Of a DNA stretch of 64,000 bases, positions 18,758 through 26,256 are shown piece after piece. Position 1 is the stretch's first letter; each line of letters begins with the position of its first letter. The translations under genes were made by a program, and so were the position numbers. The notes under the pieces are model-generated. The model ran no database searches and was not told where the DNA came from. It was given only the letters and a program-made list of their open reading frames with translations. The DNA comes from Streptomyces sp. NBC_00464. GTDB taxonomy: Bacteria > Actinomycetota > Actinomycetes > Streptomycetales > Streptomycetaceae. The stretch covers positions 186,001 to 250,000 of the forward strand of contig NZ_CP107899.1 of the NCBI RefSeq assembly GCF_036013915.1. The letters run 5' to 3'.

Positions 18758-19801
18758 TTGCCCGGTCCGACCCCCGATGCCCCTCACGACGCGCGCCCCA
18801 CGCTGGAGGCGGTGGCGGCCCGCGCCGGAGTGTCCCGGGCGACCGCCTCCCGAGTGGTGAACGGCGGTGCGGGGGTGCGGCAGCCTCTCGTGGACCAGGT
18901 CCGCAAGGCGGTCGAGGAGCTCGGCTACATACCGAATCACGCCGCCCGGACCCTGGTGACCCGGCGCAACGGGGCCGTCGCCGTGATCATCGACGAACCC
19001 GAGGTCCGGATCTTCTCCGACCCCTTCTTCTCCCAGCACATCCGCGGCATCAGTCGTGAACTCAGCGTGTACGACGCCCAGCTGGTCCTGCTCCTGGTGG
19101 AGGGCAGCGGGGACTTCGAGCGGGTCACCCGCTATCTGGCCGGCGGCCATGTCGACGGGGTGCTCGCCTTCTCGCTGCACACCGACGACGAACTGCCCGC
19201 GGTCATCAGGAGGTTCCGGGTGCCGACCGTCTACGGTGGCCGGCCGGGGCGGCCCGGCGCGGCCTCGGAGCTCGCGGTCCCCTATGTGGACTGCGACAAC
19301 CGCGGCGGCGCCCGCGAGGCCGTACGCCACCTGGTCTCGCTCGGCCGCAGGAACATCGCCCACATCGCCGGCCCGCGCGACCAGACATCGGCGCTCGACC
19401 GGATCGACGGCTACGCCGACGTGCTGCCCGACGGCGATCCCGCCCTGGTCGCGGACGGCGACTTCACCACCGAGGGCGGCGCCCGGGCGATGACACAGTT
19501 GCTGGAGCGACGGCCGGAACTGGACGCCGTATTCGCCGCCAACGATCTGATGGCCTCCGGCGCCCTGCGGGTGCTGCGCGAACACGGCCGCCGGGTACCG
19601 CAGGACGTGGCCCTGGTCGGGTTCGACGACATGGAGTCGGTTGCCGACGCCACCGATCCGCCCCTGACGACGGTCCGTCAGGATGTAGTGGGAATGGGCA
19701 GGTTGATGGTACGGCTCCTGATGGAGCGACTCAACGACGGGACCTCCGGCGGCGATTCGGTGATCACGCCGACCGAGCTGATCCGGCGCGCCTCGGCGTG
19801 A
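18758..19801 (+). CDS. LacI family transcriptional regulator
   Basis: 347 residues. An N-terminal helix-turn-helix TLEAVAARAGVSRATASRVVNG with hinge helix VRKAVEELGYIPNHAARTLVT is followed by a periplasmic-binding-protein-like effector domain (AVIIDEPEVRIFSDPFF to the C-terminus, with FAANDLMASGALRVLREHG and VALVGFDDMESV). The segment after DRIDGYADV is about five residues shorter than usual. The TTG start (18758) is preceded by GAGGAG at 18745-18750. No sugar-uptake genes adjoin, so the target is unknown. It is probably autoregulated or controls distant genes. Confidence 0.9.
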   Translation: MPGPTPDAPHDARPTLEAVAARAGVSRATASRVVNGGAGVRQPLVDQVRKAVEELGYIPNHAARTLVTRRNGAVAVIIDEPEVRIFSDPFFSQHIRGISRELSVYDAQLVLLLVEGSGDFERVTRYLAGGHVDGVLAFSLHTDDELPAVIRRFRVPTVYGGRPGRPGAASELAVPYVDCDNRGGAREAVRHLVSLGRRNIAHIAGPRDQTSALDRIDGYADVLPDGDPALVADGDFTTEGGARAMTQLLERRPELDAVFAANDLMASGALRVLREHGRRVPQDVALVGFDDMESVADATDPPLTTVRQDVVGMGRLMVRLLMERLNDGTSGGDSVITPTELIRRASA

Positions 19802-19835
19802 TGCCCGGCGGCGCGGAGTCCGGGCCGGCAACCGG

Positions 19836-20717
19836 TCAGCGGACTCCGCGCCGCCGCACGTCACGGTGGGCCGCCCGTGCGCGCCGGGCCCGCGGCAGAT
19901 ACCTCAGCCGTTCCGGCAGCACCGGCACGACCACCCGTACCACGGTGCAGAACCGCCGCAGTCTGCGCTCCTGCGTGTCCGTCCACTCCAGGCCGATCGC
20001 CTCGCGTGCGTCCGGCGGCATGAGCCCGACGGTGAGGAAGCTGCGGAACCCTGCCAGCGGCGGCAGCAGCACCGGCCACAGGGCCCGCAGCAGCAACCGG
20101 AGCACCAGGGGCCCCCGGTCCGGGGGCGGCACGGGAACACCCGTGGCGACGAGCTCCTCGACGACGACGGTCCGTTCGACCTCGTCCGCGAGCATGCCGC
20201 GGTAATAGGGCCAGAACTCCTCGATCGTCTGCGGCATGTCCCGGTCGTGGATCCCGAGCACCCGGCCCACCTGCAGCCACTCCCGGTACAGCGCCCGCTC
20301 CTGCTCCCGGCCGAGCGGACGGACGAGGTAGCGCGCCCCGTGCCGGAACACCGGAAAGCCCGTCGCGTGCACCCATGCGTAGTTCGCCGGTGACAGCGCG
20401 TGGTACGGGCGGCCGCGGGTGTCCGTGCCCTGAATGGTGCGGTGCAGCCGACGGAGCCTGCGCCCCTCCTCGGCGGCCTCCTCGCCGCCGTACACCCAGA
20501 GTTGGAGCGAGCTCAGGGAGCGTTCCCCGCGCCCCCACGGGTCCGTGCGGAAGACGGAGTGTTCGTCGACGCCCGCACCGACCGCGGGGTGGGCCACCTG
20601 AAGGGTGAGGGCCGCCGGCAGCATCAGCAGGGCCCGGACGTCGCCGGCCAGGCTCCACAGCACTCCGCCGGGCGGCGGCGGTGCGGGATCAGCGCCCCTG
20701 TCCTTCTCGCTGCTCAT
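19836..20717 (-). CDS. MpaB/DUF2236-type oxygenase family protein (copy 1)
   Basis: 293 residues of the MpaB/latex-clearing-protein fold family, which contains b-type-heme oxygenases. Family features include LMLPAALTLQVAHPAVGAGVDEHS, RTIQGTDTRGRPYHALSPANYAWVHATG (a His-rich central helix), and EFWPYYRGM. His residues in AHPAVGAGVDEH and WVHAT are plausible heme ligands. The reaction is unknown. ATG 20717 is supported by GGGAG 6 bases upstream, in preference to an in-frame start at 20744. The gene is divergent from a second MpaB-like gene across a 348-base gap, and the two may share regulation by the nearby TetR protein. Confidence 0.8.
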   Translation of the reverse strand: MSSEKDRGADPAPPPPGGVLWSLAGDVRALLMLPAALTLQVAHPAVGAGVDEHSVFRTDPWGRGERSLSSLQLWVYGGEEAAEEGRRLRRLHRTIQGTDTRGRPYHALSPANYAWVHATGFPVFRHGARYLVRPLGREQERALYREWLQVGRVLGIHDRDMPQTIEEFWPYYRGMLADEVERTVVVEELVATGVPVPPPDRGPLVLRLLLRALWPVLLPPLAGFRSFLTVGLMPPDAREAIGLEWTDTQERRLRRFCTVVRVVVPVLPERLRYLPRARRARAAHRDVRRRGVR

Positions 20718-21065
20718 GCGGCACTCCCGACGGTCGACGGGCACACGGCTCGGCGCCCGCCCCCTGTGTGATCCAGTATGCGAGCGCCTCGGGAGTCGCG
20801 CGCACCGACCCCTGGAAGGCCCCGGACAGGACCCGGGCCGGACCCGCCCCGGACCCGCCGCCGACCCGCCGCGGACTCACTGCAGACGACGGTGACGGCG
20901 GTGTTGACGGGACTCGTGAAACAAGTCGATAGTATTTGTAACTTTGACTCCCCAGCCAGATGGTCCCTCATATTCCTTGCACCACAGGTGAGTTGACCTG
21001 TCGGACAGCGACAACCCGCAACAGCGGCCCCGCAGGGAGTCGGCACACGGACAGGAGAGCGCATC
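20718..21065. promoter_or_regulatory. 348-base divergent intergenic region between two MpaB-like genes
   Basis: The left part (20821-20876) carries degenerate tandem CGGACCCGCC-type repeats. The right part (20905-20960) is unusually AT-rich: TTGACG (20907), then TAGTAT near 20930 and TTTGTAACTTTGACTC, suggesting a promoter and perhaps an operator. The GTAAC there resembles one arm of the TetR operator at 22634-22658. I see no gene in it. Confidence 0.45.
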
Positions 21066-22040
21066 ATGGGCCGGTACAGCCGTCTGCACGAGATACGCCG
21101 GATGGATCCGGCGCGCGACTACGCCGAGATCCTTCGGCTGATCTCCCAGTACGAGTTCCCCTGGGACTACCGGCAGGGGGTGAGCGTCGCCTTCCTCCGG
21201 GACTACGGCGTCCCGCGGATCTCCGTGCTTCTCGACCGGACCCAGGAGTTCGAACGGGCCGGGCAGAAGCGGTACGACGACACGGTGCTGATCGGGTACG
21301 AGATGGCCGCCGAGGGCTTCGACTCGGAGCGCGCGCGGGCGGCCGCGCGCCATCTGAACCGGATCCACGGAAAGTACAGCATCCCGAACGACGACTTCCG
21401 CTACGTCCTGGCAACCACGGTCGTGGGCCCGAAACGCTGGATCGACCGGTTCGGCTGGCGCCCTCTGTGCACCCAGGAGGTGCAGGCGCTGGTGGAGGTC
21501 GGCCGCAAGATGGCCTCGGTCATGGGCATCGCGGATGTGCCCGACACATACGAGGGGTTCGAGCGGCTCCTCGACTCCTACGAGGAGCAGATGTTCGCGT
21601 ACGACCCGGCCAACCGGCGGGTCGCGAACGCCTCCTTCCGCGTCATGGCCGGCTGGTATCCGCGTCCGTTACGGCCCCTGGTGGCCAGGTTCTCGCTCGC
21701 CCTGCTCGACGAGCCGCTGCTCAGGGCGCTGGGCTTCCGGCCGCAACCGCAGTGGGCGCAGGCCTCGGCCTCGGCAGCCCTGCGCCTGCGCGCCCGGTGC
21801 GTACGCCGGCTGCCGGCCCGGCCGCGCCGCTTCCCCTCGCGCCCGCAGCCCCGTTCGTACCCCTTCGGCTGGCGGCTCGACGACCTCGGACCGCACTGGG
21901 CCCGCAACCGCCCCCTGGAGCCGCTGCCCGACGAGGCCGGCGGGACCCCCGACGGCTCTAACCGGCAGCGAGCAGCGGCACCAGATAGCGGCGGGCGAAC
22001 TCCCGCACCTGAGTGTCGTCGTCGAGCTGGAAACAGCTGA
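21066..22040 (+). CDS. MpaB/DUF2236-type oxygenase family protein (copy 2, TTA-containing)
   Basis: 324 residues. EILRLISQYEFPWDYRQGV opens a DUF2236-type helical domain. RTQEFERAGQKRYDDT, IHGKYSIPNDDFRYVLATTV and RWIDRFGWRP match the fungal/bacterial MpaB-like group more than copy 1 does. The Leu codon at 21669-21671 is TTA, so translation should depend on the bldA tRNA. The last 28 or so residues (after position 298) are low-complexity and overlap the 3' end of the convergent tetR by 83 bases. A TAA sits one base out of frame at 21958-21961. Shine-Dalgarno GGAGA-like purines precede the ATG. The reaction is unknown. Confidence 0.78.
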   Translation: MGRYSRLHEIRRMDPARDYAEILRLISQYEFPWDYRQGVSVAFLRDYGVPRISVLLDRTQEFERAGQKRYDDTVLIGYEMAAEGFDSERARAAARHLNRIHGKYSIPNDDFRYVLATTVVGPKRWIDRFGWRPLCTQEVQALVEVGRKMASVMGIADVPDTYEGFERLLDSYEEQMFAYDPANRRVANASFRVMAGWYPRPLRPLVARFSLALLDEPLLRALGFRPQPQWAQASASAALRLRARCVRRLPARPRRFPSRPQPRSYPFGWRLDDLGPHWARNRPLEPLPDEAGGTPDGSNRQRAAAPDSGGRTPAPECRRRAGNS

Positions 22041-22590
22041 CGGGGCTGAGGAGGAAGGAGACGGTGATCCGCACCATCAGTTCGGCCACCGGGGTCGGAT
22101 CGGTCGCCGGCCGGCCCTCCGCTCGCCGGGCCTCACGCAGCCGGTCGGCCAGGTACCCGCGGATGGCGAGGAAGGCCGGGCCGCTCTCCAGGGTCAGGAA
22201 GGGCAGCATGGTCTCGGGCTCCAGCCGCAGCAGACCACCGATGAGCGGATGCTCGCGGATGTGGCGCAGAACCGCGGTGAAGCCCTCGACGAGCCGGTCC
22301 TCCGTCGTCGGCAGGGCGGCCACCGCATTGTCCACCTCCACCAGGAAGCGGCGGTACTCACGCAGCAGACAGGCGGAGACGAGGCTGTCCTTGTTGCCGA
22401 TCCGCCGGTACACGGTCACCCGCGAGACCCTGGCACGCTTGGCGACGTCGTCGACGGTGGAGCGGCGCAGCCCGAAGGTCATGAACTGCTCGCGTGCGGC
22501 GTCCAGGATCTGCTCGCTCAGCGCGTCGGACGGCGGCGCCGCGCTGAGCGCCACCGCCAGCCGTGTCCCGTCGGTGCTCCGTGCCGTCAT
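21958..22590 (-). CDS. TetR family transcriptional regulator
   Basis: 210 residues. The N-terminal DNA-binding domain reads EQILDAAREQFMTFGLRRSTVDDVAKRARVSRVTVYRRIGNKDSL, a textbook TetR helix-turn-helix at about residues 27-70. The rest is the helical ligand and dimer domain. ATG 22590 is chosen, with GGGGAGGG just upstream, because the longer reading to 22686 would run through the palindromic operator at 22634-22658 and a terminator hairpin. That operator, 44 bases ahead, suggests autoregulation. The convergent MpaB gene is the likeliest other target. Confidence 0.88.
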   Translation of the reverse strand: MTARSTDGTRLAVALSAAPPSDALSEQILDAAREQFMTFGLRRSTVDDVAKRARVSRVTVYRRIGNKDSLVSACLLREYRRFLVEVDNAVAALPTTEDRLVEGFTAVLRHIREHPLIGGLLRLEPETMLPFLTLESGPAFLAIRGYLADRLREARRAEGRPATDPTPVAELMVRITVSFLLSPVSCFQLDDDTQVREFARRYLVPLLAAG

Positions 22591-22633
22591 GGGCCCTCCC
22601 CGTTCCGCCGCTGCCACTCCCACCATAGAAGTC

Positions 22634-22658
22634 GTTACGGAGTGACTCACCCCGTAAC
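22634..22658. promoter_or_regulatory. 25-bp palindromic operator upstream of tetR
   Basis: GTTACGG (22634-22640) and CCGTAAC (22652-22658) flank GTGACTCAC (22642-22650), all sharing the same centre at 22646. Only the pair 22641/22651 breaks the symmetry. An additional GTAAC follows at 22662-22666. Size and position fit a TetR-dimer site. Confidence 0.65.
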
Positions 22659-22672
22659 TCTGTAACAACGCG

Positions 22673-22709
22673 GGCAGGGCGCCCACCGGAGTCCGGTGGG
22701 CGCCCTGCC
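22673..22709 (-). terminator. Strong hairpin at the edge of a gene-relic zone
   Basis: An 18-bp perfect inverted repeat (22673-22690 with 22692-22709, core GGGCGCCCACCGGA/TCCGGTGGGCGCCC) with a single unpaired centre base. No intact gene ends into it. It lies 26 bases beyond the stop of a broken minus-strand frame (see 22735). Confidence 0.6.
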
Positions 22710-23247
22710 GGGGGTGCGGTACCGCGGCCGGGGCCTACTCGCAGCCGGCGGCTGGCGGAACGGCGTCGTGCACGCATGCGGCTCAGCACAGAGCGGGCTA
22801 CGGGATCCGGTGTTGACTGAGTGACTCTTTCGGGTTCGCTCCAAGCAGCCTTGGATTCTAGGCTGGCTTGGTGTCGACGAACGCTCAGGGGCCCGGCGGT
22901 TCGCGGCCGTGTACCGCTCGCCGAAGTGCAAGGTGAGGGCCTGGCGGCGGCGGAAGGATCCGTTCGCAGTCAGAAGTGTCTTGCCGAACGCCCGAGTTCT
23001 GAGAGGACTTCCGCGGACGGCGACCTACGGAAAAGCACCACGCTCAGGGGCTCTCGCAGAACTCGTACAGATGGCCATTTATGCGAGTCCGCAGGGCGTG
23101 CAGGTTCTCGCGGTAGAGGTCGGGCGAGAGCGACCGGCGGCATGGGGGCCGGGGATCCTGGCGGTGCCAGTGGCGGCTGCGCGGCCGGGGTCGATGGTGC
23201 GGTGCGCAGGGACTCTTCGTCGAGGAGCACCGTCGGCCGTCGCTGTC
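22710..23247. other. Gene-poor stretch with probable gene relics
   Basis: No intact gene can be supported in these 538 bases. On the minus strand, 22735-22782 encodes a protein-like end (AACVHDAVPPAAGCE and a stop) that is cut off by an in-frame TGA at 22783-22785, directly upstream of the 22673 hairpin. On the plus strand a -10-like TAGGCT (22859-22864) sits 6 bases before GTG 22871, which opens only 21 codons before a stop. Both look like ends of decayed genes. The rest (22937-23247) shows nothing recognisable. Confidence 0.4.
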
Positions 23248-24237
23248 TCAGCTGGATCGCTGGGGGATGGTGACCAGGGTGCGGCCGCGGCCGCCGGCGT
23301 CGACGCGGTCGTGTGCCTTGGCCATCTCCTCCAGCGGGAAACGGTCGCCGATGTCCACCGTGAGGGCGCCTGCGGCGGCTGCGGCAGTGAGGTCACGGGC
23401 GGCCTGCCTCCTGGCCGCGGCGGGGAAGTCGTCGCTGCCGAGCAGGCGGAGGGTGACGTTGTTGAACAGCAGCGGCCAGAAGGGGATCTCTGTCTGGTCG
23501 GCGCGGGTGGCGTAGGCGGCGATGACCGCGTCGTTCGCGGCAACGGCGCAGTCCAGGTCGGCGTTGTCGGACAGGGACACCTCGACGATGCGGTGGACTC
23601 CCTTGGGTGCGTACGTGCGGATCTCCGCCGCCGGGTCGCCTGAGTCGAGGGCGACGGCGTGCGCTACCACGGAGGGGTCGATGCGGTGCAGGTCCTCCCC
23701 GCGCCGGACGGTGGCGAGCACAGTGGCACCTGCCCAGTGAGCGAGCTGGGCGGCCAGGGAGCCGACCCCGCCGAGCACACCGTGCACCAGGACGAGCTTT
23801 CCGTCGACCGGGCCGTCGGCGAATACGGTGCGGTGCGCGGTGATGCCGGGGATGCCCAGGCTCGCCCCGAGCTCGTCGCCGAGGTGGTCGGGCAGGGAAG
23901 CGGTCAGGTCGGCGGGGACGACGGTGTACTGGGCGGCGGTGCCGAAGGGCCGGTAGGACTGGGCGCCGTATACCCAGACCCGCTGCCCGACGCAGCGTGC
24001 GTCCACGCCTTCTCCTACGGTGTCGACGACCCCGGCGGCGTCGCTGTGCGGGATCACGCGTTGAAAGGGCATCGTCGAGCCGAGCCAGCCGCGCCGTTTC
24101 TTGGTGTCGCCGGGGTTGACGCCCGAGACGGTGACACGGACGCGTACCTCACCGGGTCCGGGGATGGGATCAGGGAGTTCGCCGACGTGCAGGACATCGG
24201 CGGCGGGTCCCTGGTCGTCGTACCAGGAAGCAAGCAT
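23248..24237 (-). CDS. Medium-chain dehydrogenase/reductase, quinone-oxidoreductase type
   Basis: 329 residues. The GroES-like N-terminal domain (GEVRVRVTVSGVNPGDTKKR) and Rossmann domain (VLVHGVLGGVGSLAAQLAHWAGATVLATVRR) are typical of NADPH:quinone oxidoreductases. The Cys/His zinc ligands of alcohol dehydrogenases are absent. It probably reduces quinones or enals with NADPH in the cytoplasm. ATG 24237 has GGAGG 7 bases upstream. The gene follows a padR gene by 20 bases on the same strand, so the two form an operon under the palindrome at 24857. Confidence 0.9.
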   Translation of the reverse strand: MLASWYDDQGPAADVLHVGELPDPIPGPGEVRVRVTVSGVNPGDTKKRRGWLGSTMPFQRVIPHSDAAGVVDTVGEGVDARCVGQRVWVYGAQSYRPFGTAAQYTVVPADLTASLPDHLGDELGASLGIPGITAHRTVFADGPVDGKLVLVHGVLGGVGSLAAQLAHWAGATVLATVRRGEDLHRIDPSVVAHAVALDSGDPAAEIRTYAPKGVHRIVEVSLSDNADLDCAVAANDAVIAAYATRADQTEIPFWPLLFNNVTLRLLGSDDFPAAARRQAARDLTAAAAAGALTVDIGDRFPLEEMAKAHDRVDAGGRGRTLVTIPQRSS

Positions 24238-24257
24238 GGAGGTACCTCCGTGGGCGG

Positions 24258-24836
24258 TCAGCTCGCGGGAGCAGCGGGAGCATGGGGGTCACTTTCGGTG
24301 ACCGAGGTGTCGAGTGCGGGCGGTTTCTCGCCGAGGGCCTCGCGCAGCCAGGTCCGTTCGGCGCGGCTGGTGGCGCGGGCGGTGAGCAGCATGCCGCGCC
24401 GGTAGGGGTCGGTGATCTCCTCGGCACGCAGGGGCCGGTCATTGTCGTAGAAGAAGCTCGCCGGTTCTTCCAGGAACTCCAGCCGTCTGCGCAGCACCGC
24501 GTGCTGTTCGGCCTCGTCCGGCAGGTGGGAGAGAAATGCCAGGACGATGTAGAACCGGGTGAAGTCGGTGATCTCGTGGTCAGCGGGCTTGCGTAGACGC
24601 TGCATCATGTCGGCCCGCCCGGCCACTGTCAGGCTGAGCACGTACCGGGCCGCCCCCGCGGCCGGGTCGGCGCGCCGCTCGATCAAGCCCGCCCTGGTCA
24701 GACGGTTGATCGCCGGATACAGGCTGCCGTCGCTGACCGGCCGCGTGTAGCCAGTCAGCCGTGAGACACGGCGGCGCAGCTCGTGTCCGGACAGGGAGCC
24801 CTCAGCCAAGAAGCCGAGTATCGCTAGTTCCAGCAT
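24258..24836 (-). CDS. PadR family transcriptional regulator
   Basis: 192 residues. The PadR winged helix is at the very N-terminus (MLELAILGFLAEGSLSGHELRRRVSRLTGYTRPVSDGSLYP is shared in parts with the family: G-x-L-x-G-Y/H-E, then S-x-G-S-L-Y-P). The C-terminal half is helical with acidic-basic heptads for dimerisation. It should repress itself and the quinone oxidoreductase gene, with relief by a phenolic or other toxic ligand. ATG 24836 is selected because the family begins MLEL and an upstream ATG at 24860 lies inside the operator. A duplicate palindrome is centred 36 bases upstream. Confidence 0.88.
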   Translation of the reverse strand: MLELAILGFLAEGSLSGHELRRRVSRLTGYTRPVSDGSLYPAINRLTRAGLIERRADPAAGAARYVLSLTVAGRADMMQRLRKPADHEITDFTRFYIVLAFLSHLPDEAEQHAVLRRRLEFLEEPASFFYDNDRPLRAEEITDPYRRGMLLTARATSRAERTWLREALGEKPPALDTSVTESDPHAPAAPAS

Positions 24837-24856
24837 GGCCCCATTCTCGCACAGAT

Positions 24857-24888
24857 ACATCGAATCGATGTAAACATCGATTCGATGT
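24857..24888. promoter_or_regulatory. 32-bp double palindrome, presumed PadR operator
   Basis: ACATCGAATCGATGT (24857-24871) and its reverse complement ACATCGATTCGATGT (24874-24888) are separated by AA. Each half is itself palindromic around one base, so the site could hold two dimers. The low local GC also suggests it overlaps the padR promoter. Confidence 0.7.
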
Positions 24889-25038
24889 TAGGGTCCGTAC
24901 CTGCACCGTAGGGCGAGCGGGCCTCAGGGTGGTGGGCGAGGAGGACGCCACCGCGCTCGTCGAGCACGCGGGCGCAGCTCCGAGCGCAGGCGTGGACGGC
25001 TTCATTGGCTGCGCGTTCGATACCCCTGACCCCAGAGA

Positions 25039-25635
25039 TCATTCCTGGTTGTCCTCGAAGCTGAGCAGGGCGGGCATGTGCCTGGCCGGCACAAAGGTGC
25101 ACACCTCGTCCTTCGCCTGGCGCTGCATGGTCACCAGACGTCGCCGGACCGCCGCCGGACCGGACAGCACCTCCACCGGGGCACCGGTGCCGTACGTCTG
25201 CGCGGAGCGGTGGCGCTCGGAGAGGTCACCGACGAGCGACTCGACCCGGTGCAGTGCCGAGCGCCTGGATTCCAGGAGCGGCCCGAGCGCGAGGACGGGC
25301 GGGGCAGCCCGGTAGCGCACAGCCCCGCCGGACTCCGGCCGGTCGGCGCCGGCGAGCCCGCGTTCGACGAGGGAGGCAAGGGCTCCGGCCACCACCTCAT
25401 CGCTCAACGGGCGCACGAGTGCGCCCGGTTCGCAGTCCGGGCGGTCCACGAGCAGACGGTAGACCGCGTCCTCGTCCGGCCCGAGGCCGAGCAACGTCAG
25501 CAGTGACGCGTCCACCGGGCCGCCCGGTCCTACGCCGTCCGACCGGACCGGCTCCCCACCCCGCTTCTCGGCAACCCCCACGCCCCACCCCTGCCTTCCT
25601 GCCTGCCGCATCGACGGCGCCAGGCTATCCGTCAC
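25039..25635 (-). pseudogene. Truncated TrmB/LuxR-type regulator, C-terminal DNA-binding part missing
   Basis: The frame encodes 198 residues. A winged-helix-like segment (LLTLLGLGPDEDAVYRLLVDRP) and a helical linker (LGPLLESRRSALHRVESLVGDLSERHRS) match the actinobacterial family of about 330-residue TrmB-like/LuxR regulators. The frame stops after FVPARHMPALLSFEDNQE, where family members, as I recall, continue through a sensor domain to a C-terminal LuxR helix-turn-helix. Nothing resembling that remainder follows in any minus-strand frame before padR. I therefore call it a 3'-truncated remnant; a short functional protein cannot be excluded. The true start is uncertain. Confidence 0.55.
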
Positions 25636-25653
25636 GATCCGGACGCAGAGCGC

Positions 25654-26130
25654 CTAATCGAAGTCGTACACCGTCACCGGTATGTCCCGTCCGGTCAGCC
25701 GCTTCTCGATCAGGGGCTCGATCCGGGACCACTTCCCGCCCGCCAGCCCGCAGCCGATCCGCGGCATGTGGACCGAGGCCCCCAGCTCAAGGGCCCGGTC
25801 GGCCACAGCCCCCAGAGCCGTGTCGATCGCCTCGTAACGCACCGGGACCCCGTTGCTCCCCGTGCGCATGCCTCGCTGGCCCACGGTGTTCGCCACCCAG
25901 ATGTACGGGCTCACCTGCACGAACTGCACGGCGCCGAGGGCGAAGTCGTTGCCCGAGCGCTCGCGGTGCCATCGGCGATAGGCCGCTTCGGGTTCGGGCC
26001 AGCGACGCGAGAGGGCCAGGACGAACCCCTTGCCCCAGCCGCCGAGGTCGTTGCAGACATGCACGATCAGCTTGACGCCCTTGCCGTGGGGGGAGGTCGC
26101 GTCGCCGCGTACGTAAGTGATCTCGGACAT
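25654..26130 (-). CDS. Macro domain protein (ADP-ribose binding/hydrolysing)
   Basis: 158 residues forming a single macro domain: YVRGDATSPHGKG (the GDAT/GDIT loop with Asp), LIVHVCNDLGGWGKGFVLAL (Asn and Gly-rich loop), and the late HMPRIGCGLAGGKW (Gly-x-G loop). Such proteins bind or remove ADP-ribose or ADP-ribose-1-phosphate, with roles in tRNA processing by-products or reversal of ADP-ribosylation. There is no toxin-like partner (such as DarT) next to it. The GDAT variant and 158-residue length suit the Poa1/TARG1-like group. Confidence 0.88.
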   Translation of the reverse strand: MSEITYVRGDATSPHGKGVKLIVHVCNDLGGWGKGFVLALSRRWPEPEAAYRRWHRERSGNDFALGAVQFVQVSPYIWVANTVGQRGMRTGSNGVPVRYEAIDTALGAVADRALELGASVHMPRIGCGLAGGKWSRIEPLIEKRLTGRDIPVTVYDFD

Positions 26131-26167
26131 GGGATCAGGCTAGACGGGCCCACTGACATCCAGGCTC

Positions 26168-26198
26168 TTTCACATCATTGGTGAGACAGCAATACTGT
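26168..26198 (+). promoter_or_regulatory. Promoter with overlapping inverted repeat for merR-type gene
   Basis: TTTCAC (26168-26173) and AATACT (26191-26196) are 17 bases apart. ACAG-N5-CTGT (26186-26198) overlaps the -10, as expected for an autorepressing MerR protein. Confidence 0.4.
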
Positions 26199-26256
26199 TG
26201 CACCGGAGGGCGCATGCACCCGGCAACCCATCCGCAGGCGGACACGAGGAGCAGAC

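Noticed and set aside
22909..23643. 244-codon plus-strand frame starting in the relic zone
   Set aside because: It runs over the antisense of the oxidoreductase gene, and its own part shows no family resemblance.
24824..25102. 92-codon minus-strand frame between the truncated regulator and padR
   Set aside because: It runs through the double palindrome and the padR start, has no ribosome site and no recognised domain. It could at most be a fragment of the broken regulator neighbourhood.
25654..26130. Macro-domain protein as a DarG-type antitoxin
   Set aside because: No DarT-like ADP-ribosyltransferase is encoded next to it. Neighbours are a truncated regulator and a MerR gene.
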